From assembly GCF_030653815.1 (NCBI RefSeq), contig NZ_JAURYQ010000023.1, forward strand, positions 100,873 to 164,872: a DNA stretch of 64,000 bases, read 5' to 3'. Source of the stretch: Rhodoferax sp. (GTDB lineage Bacteria > Pseudomonadota > Gammaproteobacteria > Burkholderiales > Burkholderiaceae_C). The notes under the pieces were generated by a model that ran no database searches, had not been told where the DNA came from, and worked only from the letters and a program-made list of their open reading frames with translations. Within the stretch, counting starts at the first letter, position 1, and each line of letters starts with the position of its first letter. This document shows, piece by piece, positions 9,682 through 17,626 of the stretch. The translations under genes were made by a program, and so were the position numbers.

Positions 9682-9689
9682 CAATTTGC

Positions 9690-9729
9690 GGGTCAGATCA
9701 AGAATTGCGGAGCAATTTTGCTCTGACCC
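9690..9729. repeat. Composite inverted repeat between permease and thioredoxin genes
   Basis: The outer arms are GGGTCAGA (9690-9697) and TCTGACCC (9722-9729); inside them AATTGC (9703-9708) pairs with GCAATT (9712-9717) around a 3-base loop. No T-run follows, so it is a poor intrinsic terminator. It may be a REP-like mobile palindrome or an RNA-processing hairpin setting the ratio of permease to thioredoxin. Confidence 0.7.
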
Positions 9730-9775
9730 CAACTAATTAAATCTTCTTTTCTACTTCAACTTCAAGGAAAACACC

Positions 9776-10012
9776 ATGGACATCAAAGTACTCGGCACCG
9801 GTTGTGCCAACTGCAAGACCACGATGGCGCTGATCGACCAGATGGCCCAGGCCAAAGGTGTGGCCGTCACGCTGACCAAGGTCGAAGAGCTGCGCGACAT
9901 CATGGGCTACGGCGTCATGAGCACGCCCGGCGTGGTCATCAACGGTCGGGTGGTGCATGCCGGGGGCGTGCCCAGCCGTGACAAGATTGCGCAATGGCTG
10001 GAAACCGCCTGA
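9776..10012 (+). CDS. Mini-thioredoxin, partner of short permease
   Basis: The 78-residue protein has active site GTGCANCKT near residue 10 and the loop MSTPGVVINGRVVHAGGVP. It is the paralogue of the 79-residue protein at 5190-5429 and is likewise encoded directly downstream of a DUF318 permease. It probably acts in the cytoplasm, since it has no signal peptide. Start ATG at 9776 follows a purine-rich AAGGAAAAC. Confidence 0.88.
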   Translation: MDIKVLGTGCANCKTTMALIDQMAQAKGVAVTLTKVEELRDIMGYGVMSTPGVVINGRVVHAGGVPSRDKIAQWLETA

Positions 10013-10061
10013 TTCAACAACCAAAGTGACGGCGATTTTGTATGACCGTTCACCTCGCGCC

Positions 10062-10502
10062 ATGACGACAGTAGCGTTCTCTCAACAGCTCGACGGCAAT
10101 TTTGTCGGCATGCTGGACTGGCCGCAACTCGACGCCTTGTGGCTCAGGGTCCGTGCCGAACCACAGGGTTGGTATGCCAGCCAGAGCGGCGAGGCCGTGC
10201 CGACAATCCCGTTGTCGGCGGACGGACTGAACCACTTCATCGACGAGGTGGATGCGCTGCTGCGGCGCGAACACAAGAAAAACTTCTGCGGCATTGTTTA
10301 CGCCGACAAGCGCGCGCAACCTGGCTTTATCAAAATCTACGACCCGCACAACATGGGGTCATTTTGCAGTTGCAGCAGCACGCCGGTACAGCCGCTCTGG
10401 GTGCTGTCGCGCATCAAGCCAGAACCACTCGAAGACACCACGCTCCTGCCCGGCGCACGTGCAAGCTGGTGGCGCCGACTTTTTGGCAGCCCTGAAAATT
10501 AA
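10062..10502 (+). CDS. Hypothetical protein, 146 residues
   Basis: I do not recognise this family. The frame extends upstream, but the ATG at 10062 (MTTVAFSQQL) is the most plausible start because the upstream part overlaps the thioredoxin gene. It has no signal peptide and no membrane helix. A distinctive central-to-C-terminal block reads KNFCGIVYADK, then YDPHNMGSFCSC. The three cysteines in FC-x-n-FCSC could form a metal or redox site. It sits between two thioredoxin-fold genes, so a role in thiol or metal handling is likely but unproven. Confidence 0.7.
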   Translation: MTTVAFSQQLDGNFVGMLDWPQLDALWLRVRAEPQGWYASQSGEAVPTIPLSADGLNHFIDEVDALLRREHKKNFCGIVYADKRAQPGFIKIYDPHNMGSFCSCSSTPVQPLWVLSRIKPEPLEDTTLLPGARASWWRRLFGSPEN

Positions 10503-10519
10503 GCCACCAAGCCCCGACC

Positions 10520-11005
10520 ATGTCCAAAGAATCTTTGCCACCCAAGCGTCTTTCAAACGCCAGACCAACGCCCTGGTGGCGCAATCCAGCCAACGCGGCG
10601 GCCCTCCTGGGAGCCGTGGCAGCTTTCCTTCTGGGCGGCTGGGTCTATCAGGCGCAAAGCCCTCAAGCGCCATCCAACGCGAATGGCCAAGCGAGCGATG
10701 CCGCGCCTGACGCCGTTCAATTGGTGCTGAAAGCCGGGAAGCCGACCATCGTCGAGTTCGGCGCCAACAACTGCGTGAGTTGCCGCGAGATGAAGCCTGT
10801 GCTGCATGCGCTCGCCCTCGATCCGCGCATTGCCGTGGCCGATGTGGACATCCTGAAAGAACGCGGCTACATCAGCAAGTACCAGATTCGCCTGATGCCC
10901 ACGCAGGTGTTCTACAACGCCCAGGGCGTTGAGATCGGGCGCCACATGGGCAAGATCAGTGCCGAAGACATTCTGGCGCAGCTTGGCCTGACGGCAGCGC
11001 CATGA
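10520..11005 (+). CDS. Membrane-anchored periplasmic thioredoxin-like protein
   Basis: The 161-residue protein has an N-terminal signal anchor (hydrophobic AALLGAVAAFLLGGWVYQA near residues 27-45) and a thioredoxin domain with the active site GANNCVSCREMKP (Cys-Val-Ser-Cys) and cis-Pro LMPTQ. The stop overlaps the start of the CcdA-like gene by 4 bp (ATGA). The pair would form an electron relay: the CcdA-like protein passes electrons across the membrane and this thioredoxin hands them to periplasmic disulfides. Confidence 0.88.
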   Translation: MSKESLPPKRLSNARPTPWWRNPANAAALLGAVAAFLLGGWVYQAQSPQAPSNANGQASDAAPDAVQLVLKAGKPTIVEFGANNCVSCREMKPVLHALALDPRIAVADVDILKERGYISKYQIRLMPTQVFYNAQGVEIGRHMGKISAEDILAQLGLTAAP

Positions 11006-11691
11006 CCGGGTTGGAAGGCCTGGCAGCGGCATTTGCCGGCGGCGTGCTGACGTCCGCCTCGCCCTGCGTGCTGGCAGCCGTGCCGGTGGCGGTCGGTTTT
11101 GTCGGCGGCCAGGCCAACAGCCCGCGCCGCGCCTGGACGCTGTCGTTAGCCTTTGTGGCGGGCATGAACATCGCGCTGCTGTTGATGGGCCTGGCGGCAG
11201 CGCGACTGGGTCTGATGATGGGCACGCTGCCCGGCCCATGGCTGGTGGTGGTGGGCGTGTTGGTGATGGGCCTGGCGGTGTGGCTTTGGCGTGCTGGCAG
11301 CGCCTGCAGCGTGGGCTTGCCCACTGCCTTGCAGAAGTATCTGGCGCGCTCGGGCCTGTGGGGTGCGCTGGTGCTGGGCGCCTTGATTGGCACGGTGATG
11401 AGCCCGTGCGCCACACCGGCGCTGGGTGCAGCACTGGCCATTGCCGGTTCGGGTGCTGCCATGGGCGCGTCAATGCTATGGGGCGCCGCACTGTTGCTGG
11501 CTTACGGCATCGGCCACAGTGCCTTGCTGCTGCTGGCCGGCGCCATGCCCTCTGCGGCGAGCGCCATGATTGCGCGCTTTTCGCGTTGGGATGCCTGGCT
11601 GCCCGGCCGGCGCGCGTTTGCCGCTGTGATGTTGCTGGCGGGCGCCTGGTGGGTGGCGCAAGGACTGGGCTTCAACCTGACCCTTGCTTAA
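11002..11691 (+). CDS. CcdA/DsbD-like transmembrane thiol electron carrier
   Basis: The 229-residue protein has about six transmembrane helices and two internally related motifs, SASPCVLAAVP near residue 22 and SPCATPALGAAL near residue 134. Each carries a conserved Pro-Cys, the cysteine pair that in CcdA/DsbD moves electrons from cytoplasmic thioredoxin to the periplasm. It overlaps the upstream thioredoxin gene by 4 bp, so the two are translationally coupled. There is no cytochrome c maturation operon nearby, although the window encodes many c-type haem sites elsewhere. Confidence 0.88.
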   Translation: MTGLEGLAAAFAGGVLTSASPCVLAAVPVAVGFVGGQANSPRRAWTLSLAFVAGMNIALLLMGLAAARLGLMMGTLPGPWLVVVGVLVMGLAVWLWRAGSACSVGLPTALQKYLARSGLWGALVLGALIGTVMSPCATPALGAALAIAGSGAAMGASMLWGAALLLAYGIGHSALLLLAGAMPSAASAMIARFSRWDAWLPGRRAFAAVMLLAGAWWVAQGLGFNLTLA

Positions 11692-11767
11692 AGTCGCTTA
11701 TACGGTGAATTCAAATACATTGAATATCGATTGCGCATTGTTCCGTTTCCATTTCCCGAAAATCCAT

Positions 11768-12103
11768 ATGTCTGAAATCTGTACCACCAACGCCCGCCAG
11801 CAAGCAAAAAAAGGCGCCTTGTTTGTCGACGTGCGTGAACCAGCAGATTTGGCTGCCTTGGCTTTTGATGCGCCCGAGGTCATCAACTTGCCTTTGAGCC
11901 AGTTGGCGCGGCGCTGGCAGGAACTGCCCCAGGAACGCGAACTGGTGACCGTCTGCTTTAATGGCGTCAAGAGTCAGCAAGCTGCCGAGTTTTTGCTGGC
12001 CCACGGATTAAAAAACGTGCATCCCATGCGAGGAGGCATTCTGCTTTGGATGCAAAAGGGTTTCCCTGTGCTTGGCAAACGGCACACAACACTTGAGAAA
12101 TAG
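11768..12103 (+). CDS. Single-domain rhodanese
   Basis: The 111-residue protein has the rhodanese motifs FVDVREPADL near residue 18 and the active-site loop VCFNGVKSQQAAEFL with its cysteine near residue 64. The start ATG at 11768 gives a protein with no signal; the frame is open further upstream but overlaps the CcdA-like gene. The loop differs from the classic CRxGxR, so activity is plausible but not certain. It closes the thiol-redox stretch 8635-12103. Confidence 0.82.
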   Translation: MSEICTTNARQQAKKGALFVDVREPADLAALAFDAPEVINLPLSQLARRWQELPQERELVTVCFNGVKSQQAAEFLLAHGLKNVHPMRGGILLWMQKGFPVLGKRHTTLEK

Positions 12104-12228
12104 CAATACATATGACGAATGACACGACCAAAATGAGCTTGGATGTGGTGTCCCAGCGGCGTTGAGTCCGCGAGCAGCACCAAAATCAACAAGCGGCGCG
12201 AGCTGCAGCGCAGTAAGGAGAAATGACC

Positions 12229-13089
12229 ATGTTCAAGACCGCCATCCTGGCCCTCGATTTGTCCGCCGCTGAAGAACCGCTGCTGGACTGCATTCCGGAG
12301 CTTATGAATTGGGGCGTGCAGCGGTTGCTGATCGTCCACATTGTTCAGGTTGGTTACGTGCAGGGCCCGGGCTACCGCCAACTGGAAGACACGACGGTCT
12401 TGCTGGAGCGGCGCGCTGCCTCGTTGCGGGCAGCAGGCTTGCAGGTGGAGATCAGTGTGCGACTGGCGGGCGTGCCCGCGGACGAGATTCTGCTGGCAGC
12501 CGCTGAAGCCGGGGCTGAACTGGCGGTGGTCGGGTCACGCAGCCAGAACTTCGTGAGCCGCTTGTTCTTGGGGAGTGTTGCGCGCGACCTGATCCGCAAA
12601 ACCACGCTGCCGCTGTTACTGCAATGGATTGAGCCCGACCCCGAAGGCACCGCCGGGCGCTGCAGCGCAGTATGCACAAAGACATTGCGCCATGTGCTGC
12701 TGGCCACCGACTTGTCAAAGCACGCCAGCGCCGCCGAACAAGTAGCCGTAGCCCTGGCAGGCCGGGCCGCCCAGATTGACTGCCTGACCGTGCTGGCGCC
12801 GAAGGCGATAGAGGCCACGCCCGCGTTGCCCCTCATGACGCATGCCGCGCTGGACTCTCTGGTGAGGCAAATCAAGGCGAGCGCCAGCCACGGCGAGGCC
12901 CTGGTGCTGCGGGGTGATCCGTCCGCCGCGATCGCTCGCACGGCCCAGGAGCGCGACTGCTCTCTGATCATCGTCGGCAAGCATGGCCAGGACTGGGTGC
13001 AGAGCATGGTTATCGGCAGCACTGCGTCGCGCCTGTGCGAGAACGCGGGCCGGCCGGTACTGCTGGTGCCGTTGCCGAAGGATCAATAG
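12229..13089 (+). CDS. Tandem universal stress protein
   Basis: The 286-residue protein contains two UspA domains. The first ends in the nucleotide-loop-like VVGSRSQNFVSRLFLGSVARDLI, the second in VGKHGQDWVQSMVIGSTASRLC (G-2x-G-9x-G-S type), so the second looks ATP-binding competent. I prefer the ATG at 12229 because AAGGAG lies 8 bases upstream; an ATG at 12223 is only 2 bases from it. USP genes are typically induced by starvation or low oxygen. It precedes the thiolase gene by 47 bp on the same strand. Confidence 0.92.
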   Translation: MFKTAILALDLSAAEEPLLDCIPELMNWGVQRLLIVHIVQVGYVQGPGYRQLEDTTVLLERRAASLRAAGLQVEISVRLAGVPADEILLAAAEAGAELAVVGSRSQNFVSRLFLGSVARDLIRKTTLPLLLQWIEPDPEGTAGRCSAVCTKTLRHVLLATDLSKHASAAEQVAVALAGRAAQIDCLTVLAPKAIEATPALPLMTHAALDSLVRQIKASASHGEALVLRGDPSAAIARTAQERDCSLIIVGKHGQDWVQSMVIGSTASRLCENAGRPVLLVPLPKDQ

Positions 13090-13136
13090 ACATCACCCCC
13101 CGGTCGTCCCAGACCCTTGTTTCAAGGAGTTACAGC

Positions 13137-14321
13137 ATGAGTCAAAAAGAAGTTGTCATTTGCAATCCGGTGCGTACCGCCATTGCCACGTACGGCGGAA
13201 GCCTGAAGGACGTGCCCGCGCCTGATCTTGGTGCTACTGTGATCCGCGAAACGCTCAAGCGCTCGGGGCTGGCGGCCGACCAGATTCAGACCCTGGTGAT
13301 GGGCAACGTGATCCAGGCCGGCAACAAGATGAACCCGGCGCGCCAGTCGGGCATTGCTGCCGGGCTGCCGGTGGAAATTCCGGCCTTGACCGTGAACCGT
13401 GTCTGCGGTTCAGGTGCACAAGGTGTGGTGAGCGCCGCGCTGGAGGTCTGGTCGGGCATGGTCGATTGCGCCATTGGCGGCGGCATGGAAAACATGGACC
13501 GCGCGCCCTACCTGCTGCCGCAAGCCCGCTGGGGTGCGCGCATGGGCGATGTGACGATGTTCGACAGCATGCTCATGGACGGTCTCAACGATGCGTTCAG
13601 CGGCAAGCATTCGGGCTGGCACACAGAAGATTTGGTGACGCTCAAAAACATTTCGCGTGCTGACCAGGACAGCTGGGCGCTGCGCTCGCAGCAGCGCTTT
13701 GCCGCAGCACAAGCGGCTGGCAAGTTTGATGCCGAGATCGCCACGGTAGAGATTACCGGGCGCAAAGGCCCGACGCTGTTCAACAAGGACGAACACAACC
13801 GGCCCGAGACCACGGCGGAATCGCTGGCCAAGCTGAAACCCGCTTTTCGCCCGGACGGCAGCATCACTGCAGGCAGCGCGCCGGGCTTGAACTCTGGCGC
13901 GGCAGCCATGATCGTGGCCGATCGGCAGTGGGCCGAAAACCATGGCCTCAAGCCTATGGCACGGCTGGTGTCCTATGGCCTCGGCGCAGTTGAGCCGGGC
14001 ATGTTTGGCCTGGGCCCGGTGCCCGCCGTGCGCCAAGCCTTGGCGCGCGCGAGTTGGGCGGTGTCTGACGTGCAGCGTATCGAAATCAATGAAGCCTTTG
14101 CCGCCATAACGTTGGCATGCCTGCGTGAGCTGGGTTTTGCCGAAGACATCGTCAACGTCGAGGGCGGTGCAATCGCCCACGGCCACCCGATTGGCGCCAG
14201 CGGTGCCGTGTTGGCCACACGGCTGATGCACTCCATGCAGCGCGATGGGTTAAGGCGCGGCATAGTGACGCTGTGCATTGGTGGCGGTCAGGGCATTGCA
14301 CTGGCGCTGGAAATGCTGTGA
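13137..14321 (+). CDS. Acetyl-CoA C-acetyltransferase (thiolase)
   Basis: The 394-residue degradative/biosynthetic thiolase condenses or cleaves acetoacetyl-CoA. The nucleophilic cysteine is in NRVCGSGAQG near residue 88, the acid-base site is in NEAFA, and GGAIAHGHPIGASG and CIGGGQGIA supply the catalytic histidine and second cysteine. The start ATG at 13137 has AAGGAG 8 bases upstream. It could serve polyhydroxyalkanoate synthesis (PhaA) or fatty-acid use; no phaB or phaC is adjacent, so I leave the symbol empty. Confidence 0.95.
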   Translation: MSQKEVVICNPVRTAIATYGGSLKDVPAPDLGATVIRETLKRSGLAADQIQTLVMGNVIQAGNKMNPARQSGIAAGLPVEIPALTVNRVCGSGAQGVVSAALEVWSGMVDCAIGGGMENMDRAPYLLPQARWGARMGDVTMFDSMLMDGLNDAFSGKHSGWHTEDLVTLKNISRADQDSWALRSQQRFAAAQAAGKFDAEIATVEITGRKGPTLFNKDEHNRPETTAESLAKLKPAFRPDGSITAGSAPGLNSGAAAMIVADRQWAENHGLKPMARLVSYGLGAVEPGMFGLGPVPAVRQALARASWAVSDVQRIEINEAFAAITLACLRELGFAEDIVNVEGGAIAHGHPIGASGAVLATRLMHSMQRDGLRRGIVTLCIGGGQGIALALEML

Positions 14322-14360
14322 ACTGCACTGGCGGTTTTCCTGCGCGAATTCTCCACGCCG

Positions 14361-14376
14361 GATGCCGACTGGCATC
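14361..14376 (+). terminator. Hairpin after thiolase gene
   Basis: GATGCC and GGCATC pair around a 4-base loop, 40 bp after the thiolase stop. No T-run follows, so terminator function is weakly supported. Confidence 0.3.
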
Positions 14377-14510
14377 AAAGAGGTCGAGTCCTGCTGATGG
14401 TGGGTGACCGAATCCATTTGAAAATTAATTTGCATCAAAATGACAGCGTCTTTCGGTAGCACTCTCCGTCTTCTGTGATGCCTGAAGTTTGATTCAATGA
14501 AAGTTTTCTG

Positions 14511-15482
14511 ATGTCCAGTACGCATGACCACACCCCTGCCCACGACCATGACCAGGAGCACAGCCACAGTGGCCACGGTCACAGCCATGCGCCGGCCAAC
14601 TTCAACAAGGCGTTTGCCATCGGCATCACGCTCAACATCATTTTTGTTGCCATTGAGGCGTTTTACGGCTGGCGCATCAACTCGCTGGCGCTGCTGGCCG
14701 ATGCCGGGCACAACCTGAGCGACGTGGCCGGTTTGGTGCTGGCCTGGGGTGGTGCCTTGGCTGTCAAGCTGGTACCCAACGCGCGCCATACCTACGGCTG
14801 GAAGCGCGCCACCATCCTGGCGGCCTTTGCCAACGCCTTGCTGCTACTGGTGGCCATGGGCGGCCTGGCCTGGGAGGCCATTGGGCGCCTGATGTCGGGC
14901 GATGTTTCGCTGCACGCGCAGGGCGTGACCATCATGGTGGTGGCGGGCATCGGTATCGTCATCAACACCGCGACGGCCTTGCTGTTCATGCGTGGCGGTG
15001 ACGACCTCAACATCCGGGGCGCCTTTTTGCACATGGCTGCTGACGCCCTGGTGTCAGCCGGTGTGGTGGTAGCCGGTGCCCTGACGCTGTGGATGGGCTG
15101 GACCTGGCTTGACCCGGTGGTCAGCCTGCTGATTGCTGCGGTCATTTTGTGGGGCACCTGGGGCTTGTTCAAGCAGTCGTTGCATATGCTGTTTGACGGC
15201 GTGCCCGACAGCGTGGACCCGGATGCCGTGCGCAAGCTCTTGCAGGGCCTGCCCGACGTGACCGAGGTCCACGACTTGCATGTGTGGGCCATGGGCACCA
15301 GTCAGATTGCGCTCACCGCCCATCTGGTCACCGACACCACCGACACCGCTGCGCTGTTGTGCGAAGCGGAGGAAGAGTTGCACGAGCACTTTGAAATTCG
15401 CCATGTCACGCTACAGCTTGAAACCCCGGCTTATGGGCAAATTTGCGGTTTGCGGCCCGGCATGAGATGCCAAAGGGAATAG
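14511..15482 (+). CDS. Cation diffusion facilitator (CDF) metal exporter
   Basis: The 323-residue protein has a His/Asp-rich cytoplasmic N-terminus (HDHTPAHDHDQEHSHSGHGH), six transmembrane helices and the two metal-site motifs LLADAGHNLSDV and HMAADALVSAG (H/D-xxx-D). The C-terminal cytoplasmic domain contains VTEVHDLHVWAMG, typical of CzcD/ZitB transporters. These export Zn2+, Co2+ or Cd2+ in exchange for protons. A degraded second copy of residues about 158-270 lies at 22980-23325. Confidence 0.93.
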   Translation: MSSTHDHTPAHDHDQEHSHSGHGHSHAPANFNKAFAIGITLNIIFVAIEAFYGWRINSLALLADAGHNLSDVAGLVLAWGGALAVKLVPNARHTYGWKRATILAAFANALLLLVAMGGLAWEAIGRLMSGDVSLHAQGVTIMVVAGIGIVINTATALLFMRGGDDLNIRGAFLHMAADALVSAGVVVAGALTLWMGWTWLDPVVSLLIAAVILWGTWGLFKQSLHMLFDGVPDSVDPDAVRKLLQGLPDVTEVHDLHVWAMGTSQIALTAHLVTDTTDTAALLCEAEEELHEHFEIRHVTLQLETPAYGQICGLRPGMRCQRE

Positions 15483-15552
15483 TTTTTGCGGCGGGAGGCA
15501 TCGAGCATGCGTGCCGCATTGCCACGAAAGGCCGCCCGGCGCATTTGTCGCG

Positions 15553-16866
15553 TCAAAAGAAATAACGCCCGTAAATCTCCAAACGCCCGCTGGAGAGCTT
15601 TTCACCGAACTCGGTGAACTCCTTGCCGGACAGGAAGATCAGGCGGGCGCGCAGCTCCCAGTTGGCGAAACCGGTGTAACTGATCTCTGGCGTGATCTGG
15701 TAGCTGTGATCATTCAGGTTGACCATGCTTGTCAGAGATGCCGCGCCGTAGACCCAGTCAAAAGGCTCGCTGACGCTGGCTTTTACATAAAGGTAATCGC
15801 GCCCCGGATTCGGCCTGGCGTAGCCCGACTGTGCGACGCTGCGCGCACTGCTGGCAAGCGTTGCTGGCGCACCGGGCGCAATGGCTGCCTCCAGAAACTG
15901 GTAGTAGTCGTTGAGTTCCTGTGCGCTGTAGCCGGCGCCATTGCGGTAATACTCTGCAATCCAGGTGACCTCGCCCTGCGTGAGGTAACGCAGTCCGAGC
16001 AAATAGGAATCCATATCAACGCGCTCCCTGCTCGTCACGCCCGAGGCCGTCACCGTGTTGCGGCTCGCATCGCGCGTGCGCGCCCACTCGCCATGAATCT
16101 CCAGCGCGGGACTCAGGTTGCGTGAAAAGTCCAGGCCAAAACTCTCGGGCCGCGCACCCTTGCTGCGCCACATCAGGTCAATGTCGGTGTCCCAGGCCAG
16201 CAAGTAGAGCTTGGCGGCGGGGTTGAGGTCTTTCGCGGGGCCAAAGTCAGCATTCATGTCGCCGTCGGTAGGCACCAGCAAACCTGTGATGCTGACGGCG
16301 CTGATGGACCCGGACAAGCTTCGGGTCCATTCGCCTGAAGCCATGACAAAACCTTCGCGAGAGGCAGCCGGGTCATTGGCATCTTTGGGTCGCTCCACCA
16401 TCGCCACCGGGCTCCAGGCATAACCCTTACCCCAGCGCTGCACCCGTTTGCCCAGGTCAAACGTCAGGCCGGGGCTGGCGCTCCAGCGCAGGCCGCCTTC
16501 CATCGCGGCCAAATCCCGGGTGCTGCTGACCAGGGGATCACTGGCATAACCGCCCTGAGCCCGGGCATCGAGCACAAAATCACCCAGATTGACCTTGCCG
16601 CGGAGCTCCAGCGTGGTGGTGCTGCGCAGTAAATCAGAGCGTTCGGATTCGCCTGGATAGGCCATCTGAAAAGCCGGGCTCTCGCCACGCAGCTTCAGCC
16701 ACTCTTCCTTTTGTTCCAGGTAGCCTGAAAACTCAAAGGTTTTTTTCTCGAACTCGGCGGCATCAAAGGTAAATTCTTGCGCGCTGGCCGACAAGCACCA
16801 GGCAGTCAGCAGCAAGCCCAGCGAGACTCCTTTCACCGGGTGCTTGGTATGAACTGCGTGACTCAC
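15553..16866 (-). CDS. Outer-membrane beta-barrel protein
   Basis: The 437-residue protein has a signal peptide (LGLLLTAWCLSASAQ) and ends in RLEIYGRYFF. A terminal phenylalanine with alternating hydrophobic residues is the BAM recognition signal of outer-membrane barrels. It overlaps the LolA-like gene by 4 bp (ATGA) and so belongs to the operon 19557-15553. Its place after an ABC transporter and a periplasmic carrier suggests it is the outer-membrane end of an envelope export route, analogous in layout to lipid or hopanoid transport systems (inference). Confidence 0.82.
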   Translation of the reverse strand: MSHAVHTKHPVKGVSLGLLLTAWCLSASAQEFTFDAAEFEKKTFEFSGYLEQKEEWLKLRGESPAFQMAYPGESERSDLLRSTTTLELRGKVNLGDFVLDARAQGGYASDPLVSSTRDLAAMEGGLRWSASPGLTFDLGKRVQRWGKGYAWSPVAMVERPKDANDPAASREGFVMASGEWTRSLSGSISAVSITGLLVPTDGDMNADFGPAKDLNPAAKLYLLAWDTDIDLMWRSKGARPESFGLDFSRNLSPALEIHGEWARTRDASRNTVTASGVTSRERVDMDSYLLGLRYLTQGEVTWIAEYYRNGAGYSAQELNDYYQFLEAAIAPGAPATLASSARSVAQSGYARPNPGRDYLYVKASVSEPFDWVYGAASLTSMVNLNDHSYQITPEISYTGFANWELRARLIFLSGKEFTEFGEKLSSGRLEIYGRYFF

Positions 16867-17597
16867 TTGCGCAACTCCTCCAGCCGCGCCATAAAGCCCT
16901 GCGTGAAGACCTCATCGGCAAAGTCGCGCTTCTTCAAACCCGAGTACAGCATCACCGACTTGTAACCCTTGTACAACGGGCTGTCGGTCTCGATGGTAGC
17001 CGGGCGCTTGATGCCACCGCCGAAGTCCTTGATATCCTTGAAGTGCAGGGTTTTGAGCAACATGCCACTGCTGGCATAGGCCTCGATGTCAACAGGAAGC
17101 ACCAGCTTTTTGTCCACCGTCATTTTGAGTTTGTCATACGCCACCTCACCGGTTTTAGCCTTCAGGTGCAAGGTGTAAAGCTTGTCGGATTCTTCCGCAC
17201 TCGCCACGTCGTATTCCACCGCGTAATCCAGCCGCATGATGTCGGCGTTGTTGAACACGCCGCCAGTCACTGATTGCAGGCTGGTAATACGCATTGGCTT
17301 GCCAACGCTGGGCAAATACATCCACATGTTGTCGCCCTGGCGAAGGGTGCTGCGGCCCTTGTCGCTGGCAGGCTGCAAAAACAGGCTGGCGGTCTGCTCT
17401 TTGCCCTTCTTGACCGAATACAGAACAAACTCCTTTTTATTGCCATTGGGCTCGATGTTGATCAGTTTGCGGTAACTTTCATACGACTCGGGATCCAGAT
17501 TGCGGTCGAGCTTTTTGAGAATGGCCGCGCCGTCCACGGCAAACGCCAGCAAGGGGGCGCACAGCGCCGTCAACGTGATGATTTTGAGGAATTTCAT
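16863..17597 (-). CDS. LolA-like outer-membrane lipoprotein-sorting protein
   Basis: The 244-residue periplasmic protein has a cleavable signal (IITLTALCAPLLAFA) and motifs of the LolA-fold family: MWMYLPSVGKPMRI and then LVLPVDIEAYASSGMLLKTLHF. The family has an open barrel that carries acyl chains. The start ATG at 17597 gives a clean signal peptide; the frame upstream overlaps the permease gene. It is translationally coupled to the barrel protein downstream. It is probably dedicated to the ABC transporter at 17627-19557, since the housekeeping LolA is usually encoded elsewhere. Confidence 0.85.
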   Translation of the reverse strand: MKFLKIITLTALCAPLLAFAVDGAAILKKLDRNLDPESYESYRKLINIEPNGNKKEFVLYSVKKGKEQTASLFLQPASDKGRSTLRQGDNMWMYLPSVGKPMRITSLQSVTGGVFNNADIMRLDYAVEYDVASAEESDKLYTLHLKAKTGEVAYDKLKMTVDKKLVLPVDIEAYASSGMLLKTLHFKDIKDFGGGIKRPATIETDSPLYKGYKSVMLYSGLKKRDFADEVFTQGFMARLEELRK

Positions 17598-17626
17598 GAT
17601 TTTTTCTCGTACTTTTTTCAATAGGT

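Noticed and set aside
12113..12166. 17-codon frame before the universal stress protein gene
   Set aside because: No ribosome site of note and no recognisable peptide; too short to support.
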